A stretch of 64,000 nt of DNA, from positions 62,001 through 126,000 of the forward strand of contig NW_026776913.1 of the NCBI RefSeq assembly GCF_030936135.1, given 5' to 3'. Source of the DNA: Gavia stellata. Its lineage: Eukaryota; Chordata; Aves; Gaviiformes; Gaviidae. The position numbers and the translations under genes are program-made. The notes under the pieces were generated by a model. That model saw only the letters and a list, made by a program, of their open reading frames with translations. It was not told the origin of the DNA and made no database searches. This document shows, piece by piece, positions 29,837 through 40,317 of the stretch; positions within the stretch are counted from its first letter, which is position 1; each line of letters starts with the position of its first letter.

Positions 29837-32800
29837 AGTCTCGGGGGACTTTGACCCTGAGCTGCTGCTTGCCTGCCCAGGTGTCGCGGTGTCTCCCTGA
29901 GGCTGGTCTAGGGGAGCAGAGCACAAAGACATGGTGGTGGGGAAGGGGTGTATCTCAGGGACAGCAGGCTTGGGGTGAGGTTGTGGGGCTGCGATAGCCC
30001 ATGGTTCCTGGGGGATAATCGTATTGACAGAGACACTTCCATCCTGCTGGCCACGGGCAGTTTCTAGTCAAAATGTCTCTCTGATAGGTCCCATGATGCG
30101 ACCCCAGTGGGAGCACCCACTTCCTCACCCCGGGGTTTCCCAGCTGCTCCTTGCCCCAGGCCCTACCTTCTGGTCCCACAGTGCAGAGGCCATGACAGAG
30201 CTGCCATGCCAGGGTAAGCCCTGGGCTGTGGCCCCACACAAGTGAGCCCTAAGGCAGCTGCAGTGCCCTGAACACCCCAGCCCACCCCAGGGGGATCATG
30301 GCCACAGATTACCTCCCACAATGGTTCGGAGGCAGTTCTGCTCCCCACTGCCCCAGCACAGGGTGCAGAGCCAGTGTCTGGGACACATGGGACTGGAATT
30401 CCCTCTCCTCATGCTCTGCCAGGACCCAAGTCTCCAGGGGCTGTTCCTGCTGCCCAGGCACTTGCAGACCCCAAGCACTCTTGTCACAGCCGCAGAGCTG
30501 CCTTCTTCCTGAGCAGGGGCTGTAAGGCTCCATGGCAGCCCTATGACCCCTCCTCCTGCTCCCCCTCCAGCCCCCACCCCTGTCCTCCTCTGCCTCACCA
30601 GTGGTGCCAGTCTGGGTTTGTGTCGGGGCAGTACTTGTGTGCAGGTACAGGAGGGGTGGGAGCAGGGGAATGGGGGCATCTTTCTTTCAGCGCTGTTGGA
30701 GGGCCAGGGGGATGGAGAAAGGATCCCCACGAGACGTGTGCTGCAGCCAAAAGCCATGTCCCAGCCCCTGGCCTGGAGAAGGGCCCGTCCAGGAGGATGC
30801 TCATGTGGGCACATTTCCATGGCAGAGGAGATTTTTGTGTCCCTCCCCTAAAGCAGGTACTGCTGGGAGCTGAGCCAGGGTCCATCTCTGCTCAGGCTTT
30901 TACCTGCCCCAGTGCCCACGGCAGAGAAACCTCTTATGCAGAAGCCAGGCAGGGAGAAGGATTTGGCACCTGGGCAGGAACTGGTGCCCAAACTGCCCTC
31001 CCTGCTCCCACTGGTGGATCTCCACACCCCTCCAGCTCTTCCCCAATGGACTCCTCTGCTGCGGGCTGGAAGGTGCGTTGGCTGTCTGTGGCAGGGCTCC
31101 CTGTGGGGAGCAGCTGCAGCTCAGTAGCACTGCAAAGAGCAGGATCTGGCCCTAGAGGAGAAGAGAGGCAGCAGCTGTTGCCAGCATCCTCTTCTACGGC
31201 AGCGTTGCCCCATTCCCTGCTGGGAGCTCCTCTACACCTGGGGTGACCCTTGGGGGGACCTGGGGGAGCCCAGGCTCACACATCCCTCTGCCCCACACCC
31301 TGGAGCCTTCCTGCTGGCAGCCCCCATGGGAGAGCAGCGATGGGTGACATTCATGGGCACTGCAAACAGCCTCCTTTCCCTGGAAAACTACCCACTGGGG
31401 CAAGCTGCAGCCCTGCATCTCAGAGAAGTAACGTATAAAAGTGAAGTAAAGAGGAAGGGAGGAGTGTTATCTTCTGAACACAGGACGGCGGGGGCCTCCG
31501 GGCAGTACAGACACTGACCTGCAGACTCAAGGTGCCCCAGGTGGGGACCAGGGAGAAGAGCCCAGTGGTGGTCCTGCGCCACCTCCCCGCCAGCTCTGCC
31601 CTCCCACAGGCGTAATATTTCTCCCCTGCTCTGGCACCTGGTAGAGGTTTGCGTCCTCCTCCTTGGGGAGATGAGCCATAGGCCTGGGTGTGCTGGAGGG
31701 GGCAGCGCAGCTGAGCAGAAAGAGCCCATTTCATGGCATTTTGGGACCTGAACATTCTGGCCCTGCAGGCTGGCTCTGTTCTCTGCAGGAGGCAGGATCA
31801 TCACTGTGCCCCAGATCCGTGCTTGCTCCTGCAGCTCCCAAGGACCGACCTGAGGGGGGTCACAGTGAGAGCCCAACTCTCAGCACTGCTGCCCTACGCC
31901 GGGCAGAGCTCGGCTGTTGAAAACCCAGAGGAGAGCAGCCTTATTTCTCTTAGTTTGGGCTCACCGTTCCCGGGGGCTGGGCGTCCTGCAGTGAAAGGCC
32001 ATGTCTCACAACCCATTTTGATTGAGGGTGTTTTTGCTGATGGAGCAGCTGAGGCACCACCTTCTGGCCCTCGCCACCTGGGCATGGCTTTGGACAAGCC
32101 TGTGCATCCCTGATCCCACCATCACAGGGTGGACGGAGACACCCAACACCCAGAAACAAGAGGTGGGCACCGGCCCCACCAAACCCACCTCTGCAGGGCT
32201 GTGCCTGACCTCAGCAGCTCCAGGTTCCCTGAGCTGAGGCTCTGCTCTAAGCCAGTGGTGACAGCGGAAGGAGAAGGAGCTGGAGGCAGGGTCAGGGTAA
32301 GAAATGTCATTCCATTCCTCCAGCTGGGGGTCCCACAGCCCTGCCCAGGCTCCTCCAACTCAGACACCCTACCTGCTGGCACAGAGGAGTGTTTCCCATG
32401 TGGTATGGCATCTCCACCTGGAGACAGGACAATCTCAGACCCTTATCCCTGGAGACCCACCAGGGCAGCATGGCCCTGGTCCCAAAGGACACCTGGGCTG
32501 TACCAGCACCCTCACACCACATCTCTCAGTGCAGCCAGAAAGGATTCCCAGTGTGCTGACCTCTATCCCCTCCCTGAGGTCTCCTCACAGGGGCACTCTG
32601 CTGCCAAGCATTGTCCCTGGGCGGTGGGTGGGGTGGGTGTGTGGTGCAGGGCAGTGACCTGAGCTCAGGTCCAGCACAGCTACCTGCTTTTCCTCCAAGA
32701 GGGGGCTCAGCAGAGGCAGCGCACACAGCCCTCCTCACCTCACAGCCAAGCCCTGGGTGGGCAGGGCAGGCCCACAGAGCCTGGGGAGGATCAGTGCCTG

Positions 32801-32839
32801 CACCTGCCTGAGGCTGGGGAGTCAGGGCAAAAGCACCCC
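29837..32839. other. Intergenic, no gene recognised
   Basis: GC-rich sequence with many overlapping short frames, none with a domain, signal peptide or splice pattern I can support. I looked for a second SRCR gene and found no WGTVCDD-like or LGCG-like exon. The stretch ends at the tRNA-Ala gene. Confidence 0.4.
32829..32832 (-). terminator. Pol III T-run after tRNA-Ala
   Basis: TTTT on the minus strand starts eight bases beyond the discriminator base of the tRNA-Ala, the usual Pol III termination signal. Confidence 0.6.
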
Positions 32840-32911
32840 TGGAGATGCTGGCACCTGAACCCAGGACAGCCCACATGCGAAGTGGGCACTCTTCCACTGA
32901 GCTACATCCCC
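32840..32911 (-). tRNA. tRNA-Ala (anticodon CGC)
   Basis: Minus-strand cloverleaf with acceptor arms GGGGATG/CATCTCC (paired with one G-U), D arm GCTC...GAGT, anticodon arm CCCAC-TTCGCAT-GTGGG, T arm CTGGG-TTCAGGT-GCCAG (one mismatch next to the loop), and discriminator A. It is closest to vertebrate tRNA-Ala. The anticodon stem differs from the usual sequence but is fully paired. The T loop lacks the usual TTCRA pattern, so function is uncertain. A T-run terminator follows. Confidence 0.7.
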
Positions 32912-33777
32912 TTGACACCTGCCAGCATCAGAGACACTCGCATCCTGTTGATGTGCCTATGACAAGCACAGTCTTGTCCCCTGGGTGCCCAGGGACACTG
33001 CAGACAACAGCACTTGAATCCTCCTGAGATGGGGGGAAGTCAGGACCAGCACTCTGCTGGGGCCCGATCCTGGCACAGGGCTGCACTGCAGAATGCTGCC
33101 CCTTCAACATCTCTGCAGGGCAATGGGGCAGGAGGAGGCTCTTGCTGCAGGTGCTGCTGCCATGATCTGGCCTACTCCATGGTGTTTCAATGGAGAAGAG
33201 GAAATCCCTTCCCCTGAGCCTCCTCTGCCACCCAGGGCAACAGCCCTCTGTGCCACATCTGTCCCCAACTCCACAGCAGGAGCAGTGCAACAGGGGGAGG
33301 GGAATGCCCTCCCTGAGGTGAGGTACCCCCAGGCTCTGATGGCACCCCAGGGCATGTGGTGGAGAGGACATGGGGACAGAAATCTTACACCCCTTCCTCC
33401 AGGCACTGGGCCTCCCCCTGCACCCCTCTGTCCCCCAGCATCCCTGGAGGTGGGGTGAACAGCAAGCTTCCATCTCCCTGGGGCTGAGGGTGTAGGTAGG
33501 GCTCAGGGACCTTCCCACTCCTTCAGCCCTGAGGACTGTCCTGACAGCAAAGCAGTGCCCTGGGACAGCCCTGGCTGCGGCCTCTGGGGCAGGGTGGGTG
33601 AGCGTGTTCAGCTCTTCACTCAATGGTCGATGGGTTGACCACATGCAGGGGTGGTGTTGTCATGGTGGTAAAGCTGGGGCAATTGTGGTGCCCAATGCCA
33701 TAGACTTTTCCCTGCTGAGCCCTTGCCTGGCAAGGAGGGTTTGTGGGAATTAAAGCAGACCACAGTCACCGTGAACT
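32912..33777. other. Intergenic between tRNA-like genes
   Basis: No coding region or repeat recognised. GC-rich, with short random frames only. Confidence 0.4.
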
Positions 33778-33861
33778 TCTGGGGTGGCTGAGTGGAGTTA
33801 AGGGGATGGACTGCTCATCTAGTCTGCTTTGCACACAGGGCCCCAAAGCCCATCCTCAGCA
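33778..33861 (+). pseudogene. tRNA-Ser (GCT)-like pseudogene
   Basis: Plus-strand sequence aligning with vertebrate tRNA-Ser(GCT): TGGCTGAGTGG...TTAAGG, GATGGACTGCTCATCTAGT with GCT at the anticodon position, a long variable arm TCTGCTTTGCACA, and the 3' end CCCATCCTCAGCA. Six of seven acceptor pairs form. The T loop is CCCCAAAG instead of TTCGAAT, destroying the B box, and no T-run follows, so I call it a pseudogene. Confidence 0.55.
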
Positions 33862-35357
33862 ATGGCTCTCCCGTTCTTGCTCAAGAAAGACCTAGAAGGA
33901 CTCTTGGAGCAGTGACAATCCTGCAGGCACTACCCCTGCGGCCAAGCATTTTCAAGCTCATGCTCAAAGCTGACAAGACAGCAGCTGTGCTGTGACAGAC
34001 GGTCTCTCACCGCCTCTCACTTGCGCTCGGTCACAACAAACGCAAACTCCTCTAGAGGTGCATGCCTGGGGAGCCAGCCCTGAGGCAGCCGATCTGCAGG
34101 GAGCTAGGACGTGCACATTGCTGTGGGACTATAGTCCAGTATGTGCCATTCCTTGGCCTGACCGGTTGACTGGGGAGATGCTCAGGCTGGAGACAGAGAG
34201 GCATGTCCTGGGTCACAGTTGTCACTGTCTTCCTGATGGGTGAGAAGGGTTCTGTAGCAGCAAGAGGTTGCAAGAGTGGAGCCCAGCAGCTTGTTGGAGC
34301 TCATGAGCAGGTCTTTCTTCCTCTGGACAGTGTCTGATGGCTGTGAAGGGCTGCAGCTGGGCTGGACAGTCCAGTCTGGTGGGTGAGCATATTTGGGTAT
34401 GGAAACTGGGGACTGTTGAGACAGGTGTGCTGTGAGCCCCGGGTTTGGTGCTGATGGGATGGAGAACACAGAAGCAGGTGTGATGCTGAGGAAATGCAGA
34501 GGGAGGTAAATTTGGAGCGTAAAAACGACATCCAGCGGTCGAACTGGTGCTGTATGGAAGTCACAGTGTGAGAGTTGGTGACGTTTAATGCTAGACCGCA
34601 GGGGAGCCACTGCTGGCATTTCTGTCCGGACTTGTGCCCTTGCAGCAGGGAGGAACTGATGCAGAGGGATGTTCATGTGGGGCCCCAGAGGGGTCCCCCT
34701 GTGCTGTGTATTTCCTTGCTGATGTGCAGAGAGCAGCATGTTTGTGTTTCATCAAACTTTGCAGCAGGGGGGCAAAGGGGTCCAAGAAACTCTGCTCAGG
34801 ACAGCGTGTGACTAAGCCCATGCGCCACAGGGGACGATCCTCAGCACGGCTTTGTCAGCTGCCCTTCGCACATCAGAGGTCTCGCTGCGACAGACCTCTG
34901 GAGGGAGGCTGCTGCCGTTCAGGCCTCAGCTCCAGGGAGTGCCTCTCCCTGGCACTGGGGGGACGGTGGCCTCCCCCATGGGCAGTATGCTCTGGTCTGG
35001 GAACTGAGGTCCAGGTGAAGGATGTGTGTGAGGAGGGGTGCAGCCTGTGCACCATCGAGAATGACAAAGAGGACAGAGACAGGGTCTTTGCAGAGACCCC
35101 GCAAAGGAGGGATCCCGATTGCTGTGGAGCAGGGAAGGAGGGACAGATGCAGACCGCCCCGAAGAAGCACTGACTAGGGAGTCCTGTCCAGGGCAAGCCT
35201 GGGGACTTGTGGTGCAAGAGGAAGGCTCCTTCTAACCCCCAGATCTGCAGCTACAGTGCACGGGCAGTGCTCTGGCAAGAGGTGAAGGAGCAAGGAGGGC
35301 CAGGGCAGGATGCAAGAAGGCAGACAGGCTCTGCAAAAATCAAAGGGAGAAAATCAT
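33862..35357. other. Intergenic, no gene recognised
   Basis: No supported gene or repeat. Short open frames on both strands lack recognisable features. Confidence 0.4.
35350..35353 (-). terminator. Pol III T-run after tRNA-Phe
   Basis: TTTT on the minus strand begins five bases after the discriminator base, with a second T-run near 35,335-35,339. Confidence 0.6.
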
Positions 35358-35430
35358 TGCTGAAGCCTGGGGTTGAACCAGGGACCTTTAGGTCTTCAGT
35401 CTAATGCTCTCCCAGCTGGGCTACATTAGC
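35358..35430 (-). tRNA. tRNA-Phe (anticodon GAA)-like gene
   Basis: 73-base minus-strand cloverleaf: acceptor GCTAATG/CTTCAGC (five of seven pairs), D arm GCCC-AGCTGGGA-GAGC, anticodon arm TTAGA-CTGAAGA-CCTAA with GAA, variable AGGTC, T arm CCTGG-TTCAACC-CCAGG fully paired, discriminator A. It is clearly derived from tRNA-Phe. Mismatches in the acceptor, D and anticodon stems suggest decay or a weak gene, but the B box and terminator are good. Confidence 0.65.
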
Positions 35431-35884
35431 CCTGCCCCAGCAGCCCTTGTCCCAGTTCCACCCCGTCCAGGCCACCGGCTGACACACAAGAGGAGAGCTC
35501 CTTGGGGACATTCCCAGAAAAAAGCTGTGCCCAGCACCTGGCCTCTCCCTGCCTCCATGGCCAGGTGGGCTCCAGGTGTGGGGTGGGGCCAGCTTACAGT
35601 AGGAGTGCCAAGATATGTGTCGGGCCTCAAGTACAAAGCTGACAGTGGTGAAGGCAAGTGGGCAGGGTAGGCACGTGCAGCTGCAAAAACTGAGGGTGGA
35701 AGAAGTGTGGGGTTGGTGGAAGAGCTCTCTCACAGGGAAGAGAGGGCCCAGGGGAGGCAGAGCTTGCACTCGTGCCATAGGCTTTTGCTTCTTTCTTGTA
35801 TGAGCAAGAGTATTTTTTTCAATGTTTGGAGATGATATTTAGGGGGAAAGAAGGCTTGAAAACCTCCAAGGATCAGGACTGCAC
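35431..35884. other. Intergenic, no gene recognised
   Basis: Nothing recognised apart from a T-rich stretch near 35,810. Confidence 0.4.
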
Positions 35885-36712
35885 AACCACTCAGGGCAAC
35901 TTCTTCCAGTCCATGAGTGACCTTATGATTACGACCCCGTGGACCTCATGGTCCTTATCTCCCACCTGAACATTCTTTCAACTTTTGTCCCTTTCCTCTC
36001 ATTTTCCCACCATGCACCATGACGAAGAGCCTGGCTCTATCTCCTTAACCGCCTGATAGGAACTGAAATGCTTGTATAAGGTTTCCCGAAGCCTTCCCGT
36101 CTCCATACTGAACAGTGTTCCCTCAGCCTTTCCTCAGGTGGAAAGTTCTCCAGCCCCCTGCACACTCACACACACCTGCCTGTACTGGTGCCCCTTCACT
36201 GAACTCACTCCAGTTGATCCATGTCTTTCCAGTATTGGGGGTAGTAGGCTCCAAACTCAGTGCGGTACTGTGTGTGTGGTCTAGTGAGCACTGAATAGAG
36301 GGGCAGAATGCCTCTCCCTTCTCTCCTGGATATGCTTCTGTTCATACACCTTGTTGTCCACCATGACCCCCAGGGCCTTTTCTGCTGAGCTGGGCCCCAG
36401 TTGGGGCTGTTGCCCAGGGTTAGGCCACCCCACAGGTAGGACTTGGCATTTTTCCTCTCTGAAATCTAGTAGGTTCTTGTTGGCCCACTCTACCAACCTG
36501 TCAGAGTTCCTCCAGAAAGCAGCCCTCCCGTGTAGACACTGGTCCCTTGCCTCAGTTTTGTGTCATCTGCAAACTCTGTCAGCTCCTCCAGGACACTGAT
36601 AACATCGTTAAGTCCCAGGAGAGACTCCAGTGCATCCAGTCAGTCTTTTGCTCACCTCTTTGCCCACCTATCAAGACTGTAGCTTCCTAGGTTCAATACG
36701 GGAGTATGGTGG
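35885..36712 (-). mobile_element. CR1 LINE, 3' half fragment
   Basis: In minus orientation this includes the CR1 RT region with NLLDFREEKCQVLPVG (the usual 'LMKFNKGKCKVLHLG' block) and LGVMVDNK, then the C-terminal and 3' region towards 35,885. Stops and frameshifts are common, so it is old. Confidence 0.7.
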
Positions 36713-36721
36713 GAGACAGTG

Positions 36722-37543
36722 TGTGGTGGGTTGACCTCGGCTGGCTGCCAGATGCCCACCCAGCCACTCTCTCACTCCTCCTCCTCAATAGTGCAGGGGA
36801 GAAAAAAGGGAAAAAAAAGCTCAGGGCTTGACATAAAAGCAGGGACATGACTTCCCAGTTACCATCATGAGCAAAGCAGACTCAACTTGTTGAAAATTGA
36901 TGTAATTTAGTACCAATTCAAATAGGTTTGGATAGTGAGAAGAAAAGGTAAATATTACAATGGCACCTCCCCTTTCTCCCTTCTTCCCAGGCTCAGCTTG
37001 ATTCCTTCATTGCTGTTTCCTCTACCTCCTTTCCCTGTGAGTGGTAAAAGGAGGAATGGGGATTGCAGTTAGTTCATCACAGTTCACCTCTGCTGTTCCC
37101 TCCTTGCACTTTCCCCATGGCAACCTTCCACCAGGCTAGAGTTCTTTCAGGAAATACCCAACTTCTCTGGCACTTGATCCTCCACAGGCTGCAGGGAAAT
37201 ACCTGCTCCATTGTGGTCCCTCCGTGGGCTGCAGGGCAATCTCTTCTGCGGCATCTGGAGCTCCTCCTCCCGCTCCTTCTTCACCGACCCTGATGTTTGC
37301 AGGAAGTTTTCTCACACCTTTTTTTTCCTTACTCCTGTCCCACTCTGGCATTTGTGCCCTTTCTTAAATACATTTTCACAGAGGTGCCACCAGCTTGGCT
37401 GATGGGCTTAGCTTTTGCCAGCAGTAGGTCTATTGCAGAGCTGGCTGGACTTGGCTGTGTCGGGCATGGGGTAACCCATTGCCTCTTCTAACATGGGCTC
37501 CTGATGCCCCTCCCCTAGGAAAAAAGCGGACACAGACACCAAT
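36722..37543 (-). mobile_element. ERVL-type LTR (fossil)
   Basis: Read on the plus strand it starts TGTGGTGGGTTGACC and continues with the CTGGCTGCCAGATGCCCACC pattern and several CTGCTCCA...GGGCTGCAGGG repeats that I recall from a common avian ERVL LTR, so the element lies in minus orientation. It is a diverged, old copy and edges are approximate. Confidence 0.6.
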
Positions 37544-37544
37544 A

Positions 37545-38800
37545 GAGAGCAAAAAACTTGGCCTTGCTAAATGACATCCCCTGCTCTTCCATCATCAAGA
37601 AATCCAAACTATGCATTGGAGGGGAAGAGAGAGAAACAGAGAAGGCCTCGACACTGTGCAAGCACTGCTCAGCAATAGCTAAAACAGTTATTAACGCTGT
37701 TTTGGCCACTGATGCAAAGCACCAGATGAGCTGCTATGAGGAAGGTTAATCCCAACCCAGCGAGACCCTGTACAATCTGCACCCTTATTCCACAGAATTT
37801 CCGTCATGGTCAGGTCCCACACTGAGCGATACACCTGAGTGTATACATTCAATACATACAGAATCGCCCCATTCCTATGTTGTTGCATTTCTACACCCTA
37901 CTCAAACCTTTCCATTCTCTCTCTTTCTCAGTCCCCAAATCCCCTCTTAACAACACTTACAACTTCTACTGCATACTTAGAGGAGCTTTGCTTCCAACAG
38001 TCAGGTTTATACATCCTCATTTACCACTGCGCTGCTCCTTGACATCACTGATACTATCCACCCATTCCAGCTCCGCTCCCTCCACCCCCCCAGCGAGTGT
38101 CCATATGAGAAGCCAATGACTTGGGCCCCATCTGTCAAGGTGGTCACTCAGGACAGGTGAAGTAACGTGCTGGATCCTTGTGTGCCAAGACCGGATTGGA
38201 TTGGATCACCGTTGCACCCACCCCCTTCCTCATGAGGATTGCCCTCTGTTGGTTTGAGTGGTTCCTGCTGCCTCGCTTCCTAGAACTTATAACTCACACC
38301 ACAGATGATTTTCCCCCAAGGTCAGACCTCCTTGAGGTACATGCCGGATCGCCCATCCTTCTGTATTACCCACCAAGTGCACCCTGGTCCTTGAGCAAAG
38401 ACAATCTCACAAATGGGCTTGCTTTTTCCCAAGGGAGGAGCAGCCCACACTGCCTTCCCCAGCCACCTCCCTGTGTGCACTCTGGGGACGTTATCTCCTC
38501 CCACAGTTATGTACAGGCTTTGTTTGGGCAGGACCAGGACAGTTAGCAGATCCCCTGGGGTTTACCAGCTGAGTGAGTTCTGCTAAACCAATGACCTGTC
38601 CAATACGACATAGAACAGCATCACTGAAAGTTTGGCCTGTTTTCTCAGCATCCTTGGATGAAGGCCCTCCCGTCTCATGAGCTGGCAAGGGCTGAGTTTG
38701 TTCAAGTGACTCCTGACTTGATCCCCACCCACTGCTGCTTGTTCTCCATGGGTTCTGCCTTAGGGTACAAGGGCCGGGGAGACCCTGCTGATGGAGACTG
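37545..38800 (-). mobile_element. ERVL-type internal remnant with LTR-like piece (fossil)
   Basis: A second LTR-like piece (37,545-37,774, minus strand, starting TGTACAGGG) is followed at higher coordinates by sequence resembling the 3' part of ERVL pol. The element is broken, with several breaks, and lacks most of its internal region. It is likely old. With the LTR at 36,722 it may form one nested or rearranged insertion. Confidence 0.5.
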
Positions 38801-39080
38801 AGCCAAACACAACACAGAGTATCTCAGAACTATTTACACCTGCTCTTGCTAAATGTTGCTGTGGCCTCACATTGCTTTGTTTCTTCTTTAACTTTAACTT
38901 CCGTAGTAACAGCTCATCTTGGTGCCATTGAATTCCCTTGAGAGAGTCAACTGAATATCCCTGTGGGCCATTGCAGCGGGCTGTCCTTACAGCCCAGCTA
39001 TACTGAGCTCTGCTCAGTGCTCAGTGCTGTGTTCTGTTCTCGGTAAGACCCTGTGTCACTGATCCTGAGAAATCCACAGG
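38801..39080. other. 5' flank of OR gene 2
   Basis: Unlike OR genes 1 and 3, no pyrimidine tract plus AG lies just before the coding region, and the flank does not align with theirs. A CAG occurs at 39076-39078 without a good tract. Confidence 0.4.
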
Positions 39081-40076
39081 TTGCTTAAAGAAGACATTGT
39101 CCACCTCCCTGCCCTGACTGGAATTTCCTTATGTCCGACCACAAAATCCAACAGCAGCTCCATCACCCAGTTCCTCCTCCTGGCACTCGCAGACACACGG
39201 GAGCTGCAGCTCTTGCACTTCTGCCTCTTCCTGGGCATCTACCTGGCTGCCCTCCTGGGCAATGGCCTCATCATCACCGCCATAGCCTGCGACCACCACC
39301 TCCACAGCCCCATGTACTTCTTCCTCCTCAACCTCTCCCTCCTCGACCTGGGCTCCATCTCCACCACTGTCCCCAAAGCCATGGCCAATTCCCTCTGGGA
39401 CACCAGGGCCATTTCCTACTCAGGATGTGCTGCCCAAGTCTTTCTGTTCGTCTTTTTCATTTCAGCAGAGTTTTACCTTCTCACCATCATGGCCTATGAC
39501 CGCTACATTGCCATCTGCAAACCCCTGCACTACGGGTCCCTCCTGGGCAGCAGAGCTTGTGTCCACATGGCAGCAGCTGCCTGGGGCAGTGGGTTGCTCA
39601 ATGCTGTGCTGCAAACAGCCAATACATTTTCACTACCACTCTGCCAAGGCAATGCCTTGGACCAGTTCTTCTGTGAAATCCCACAGATTCTCAAGCTCTC
39701 CTGCTCAGACTCCTACCTCAGGGAAGTTGGGCTTATTGTGGTTACTGTTTGTTTCAGTTTCGGGTGTTTTGTTTTCATCGTGCTGTCCTATGTGCAGATC
39801 TTGAGGGCTGTGCTGAGGATCCCTTCCGAGCAGGGATGGCACAAAGCCTTTTCCACGTGCCTCCCTCACCTGGCCGTGGTCTCCCTATTTATCAGCACTG
39901 GAGTGTTTGCCAATCTGAAGCCCCCCTCCATCTCTTCCCCATCCCTGGACCTGGTGGTGTCATTTCTGTACTCGGTGGTGCCTCCAGCAGTGAACCCCCT
40001 CATCTACAGCATGAGGAACCAGGAGCTCAAGGATGCCATGAAGAAATGGTTTTCACGGACACTTTTCAACAGCTGA
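39081..40076 (+). CDS. Olfactory receptor, OR14-like, OR gene 2, start codon shifted
   Basis: Odorant receptor with a complete seven-transmembrane body: LHSPMYFFL, MAYDRYIAIC, KAFSTC and NPLIYSMRN are all intact and there is no internal stop. The family start codon is lost: where OR genes 1 and 3 have ATG-TCC-AAC, this copy has AAA-TCC-AAC at 39144-39152. The only in-frame ATG upstream is at 39081, giving a 331-residue product with 21 extra N-terminal residues before Lys22, and that N-terminus looks like translated flank. It may be translated from 39081, be inactive, or be spliced from an unseen coding exon. It ends AMKKWFSRTLFNS. The body is very close to the other two copies. Confidence 0.8.
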   Translation: MLKEDIVHLPALTGISLCPTTKSNSSSITQFLLLALADTRELQLLHFCLFLGIYLAALLGNGLIITAIACDHHLHSPMYFFLLNLSLLDLGSISTTVPKAMANSLWDTRAISYSGCAAQVFLFVFFISAEFYLLTIMAYDRYIAICKPLHYGSLLGSRACVHMAAAAWGSGLLNAVLQTANTFSLPLCQGNALDQFFCEIPQILKLSCSDSYLREVGLIVVTVCFSFGCFVFIVLSYVQILRAVLRIPSEQGWHKAFSTCLPHLAVVSLFISTGVFANLKPPSISSPSLDLVVSFLYSVVPPAVNPLIYSMRNQELKDAMKKWFSRTLFNS

Positions 40077-40311
40077 GACCTGCCATCTCTCTTCACACAT
40101 GATTCCCAGTGCATCCTGTAATGTGTTAGAGCTTTGTTTATTCACTCTGTTGCTGGTTTTGTTGTTGTTATTTCTCCCTATCATTTTCCTGCATGACTCT
40201 TTGGATTTGTCCCGCTACACCTGAGGCAGGAATGTGCTCTCTCTCATCTGGACACCTCAGAGAAATTTGTGTAACACTGGCTCATATCTGACTCTCTCAC
40301 ACTAGCTCTGT

Positions 40312-40317
40312 AATAAA
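40312..40317 (+). promoter_or_regulatory. Polyadenylation signal AATAAA for OR gene 2
   Basis: AATAAA about 235 bases after the stop codon. The context (CTGTAATAAAATGGGAT) resembles that after OR gene 1 (CGTAATAAAAGGGGAT), so 3' flanks of the two genes are homologous. Confidence 0.6.

Noticed and set aside
29837-32839. Possible second SRCR gene downstream of the first
   Set aside because: No exon with SRCR hallmarks (WGTVC, LGCG, spaced cysteines) on either strand.
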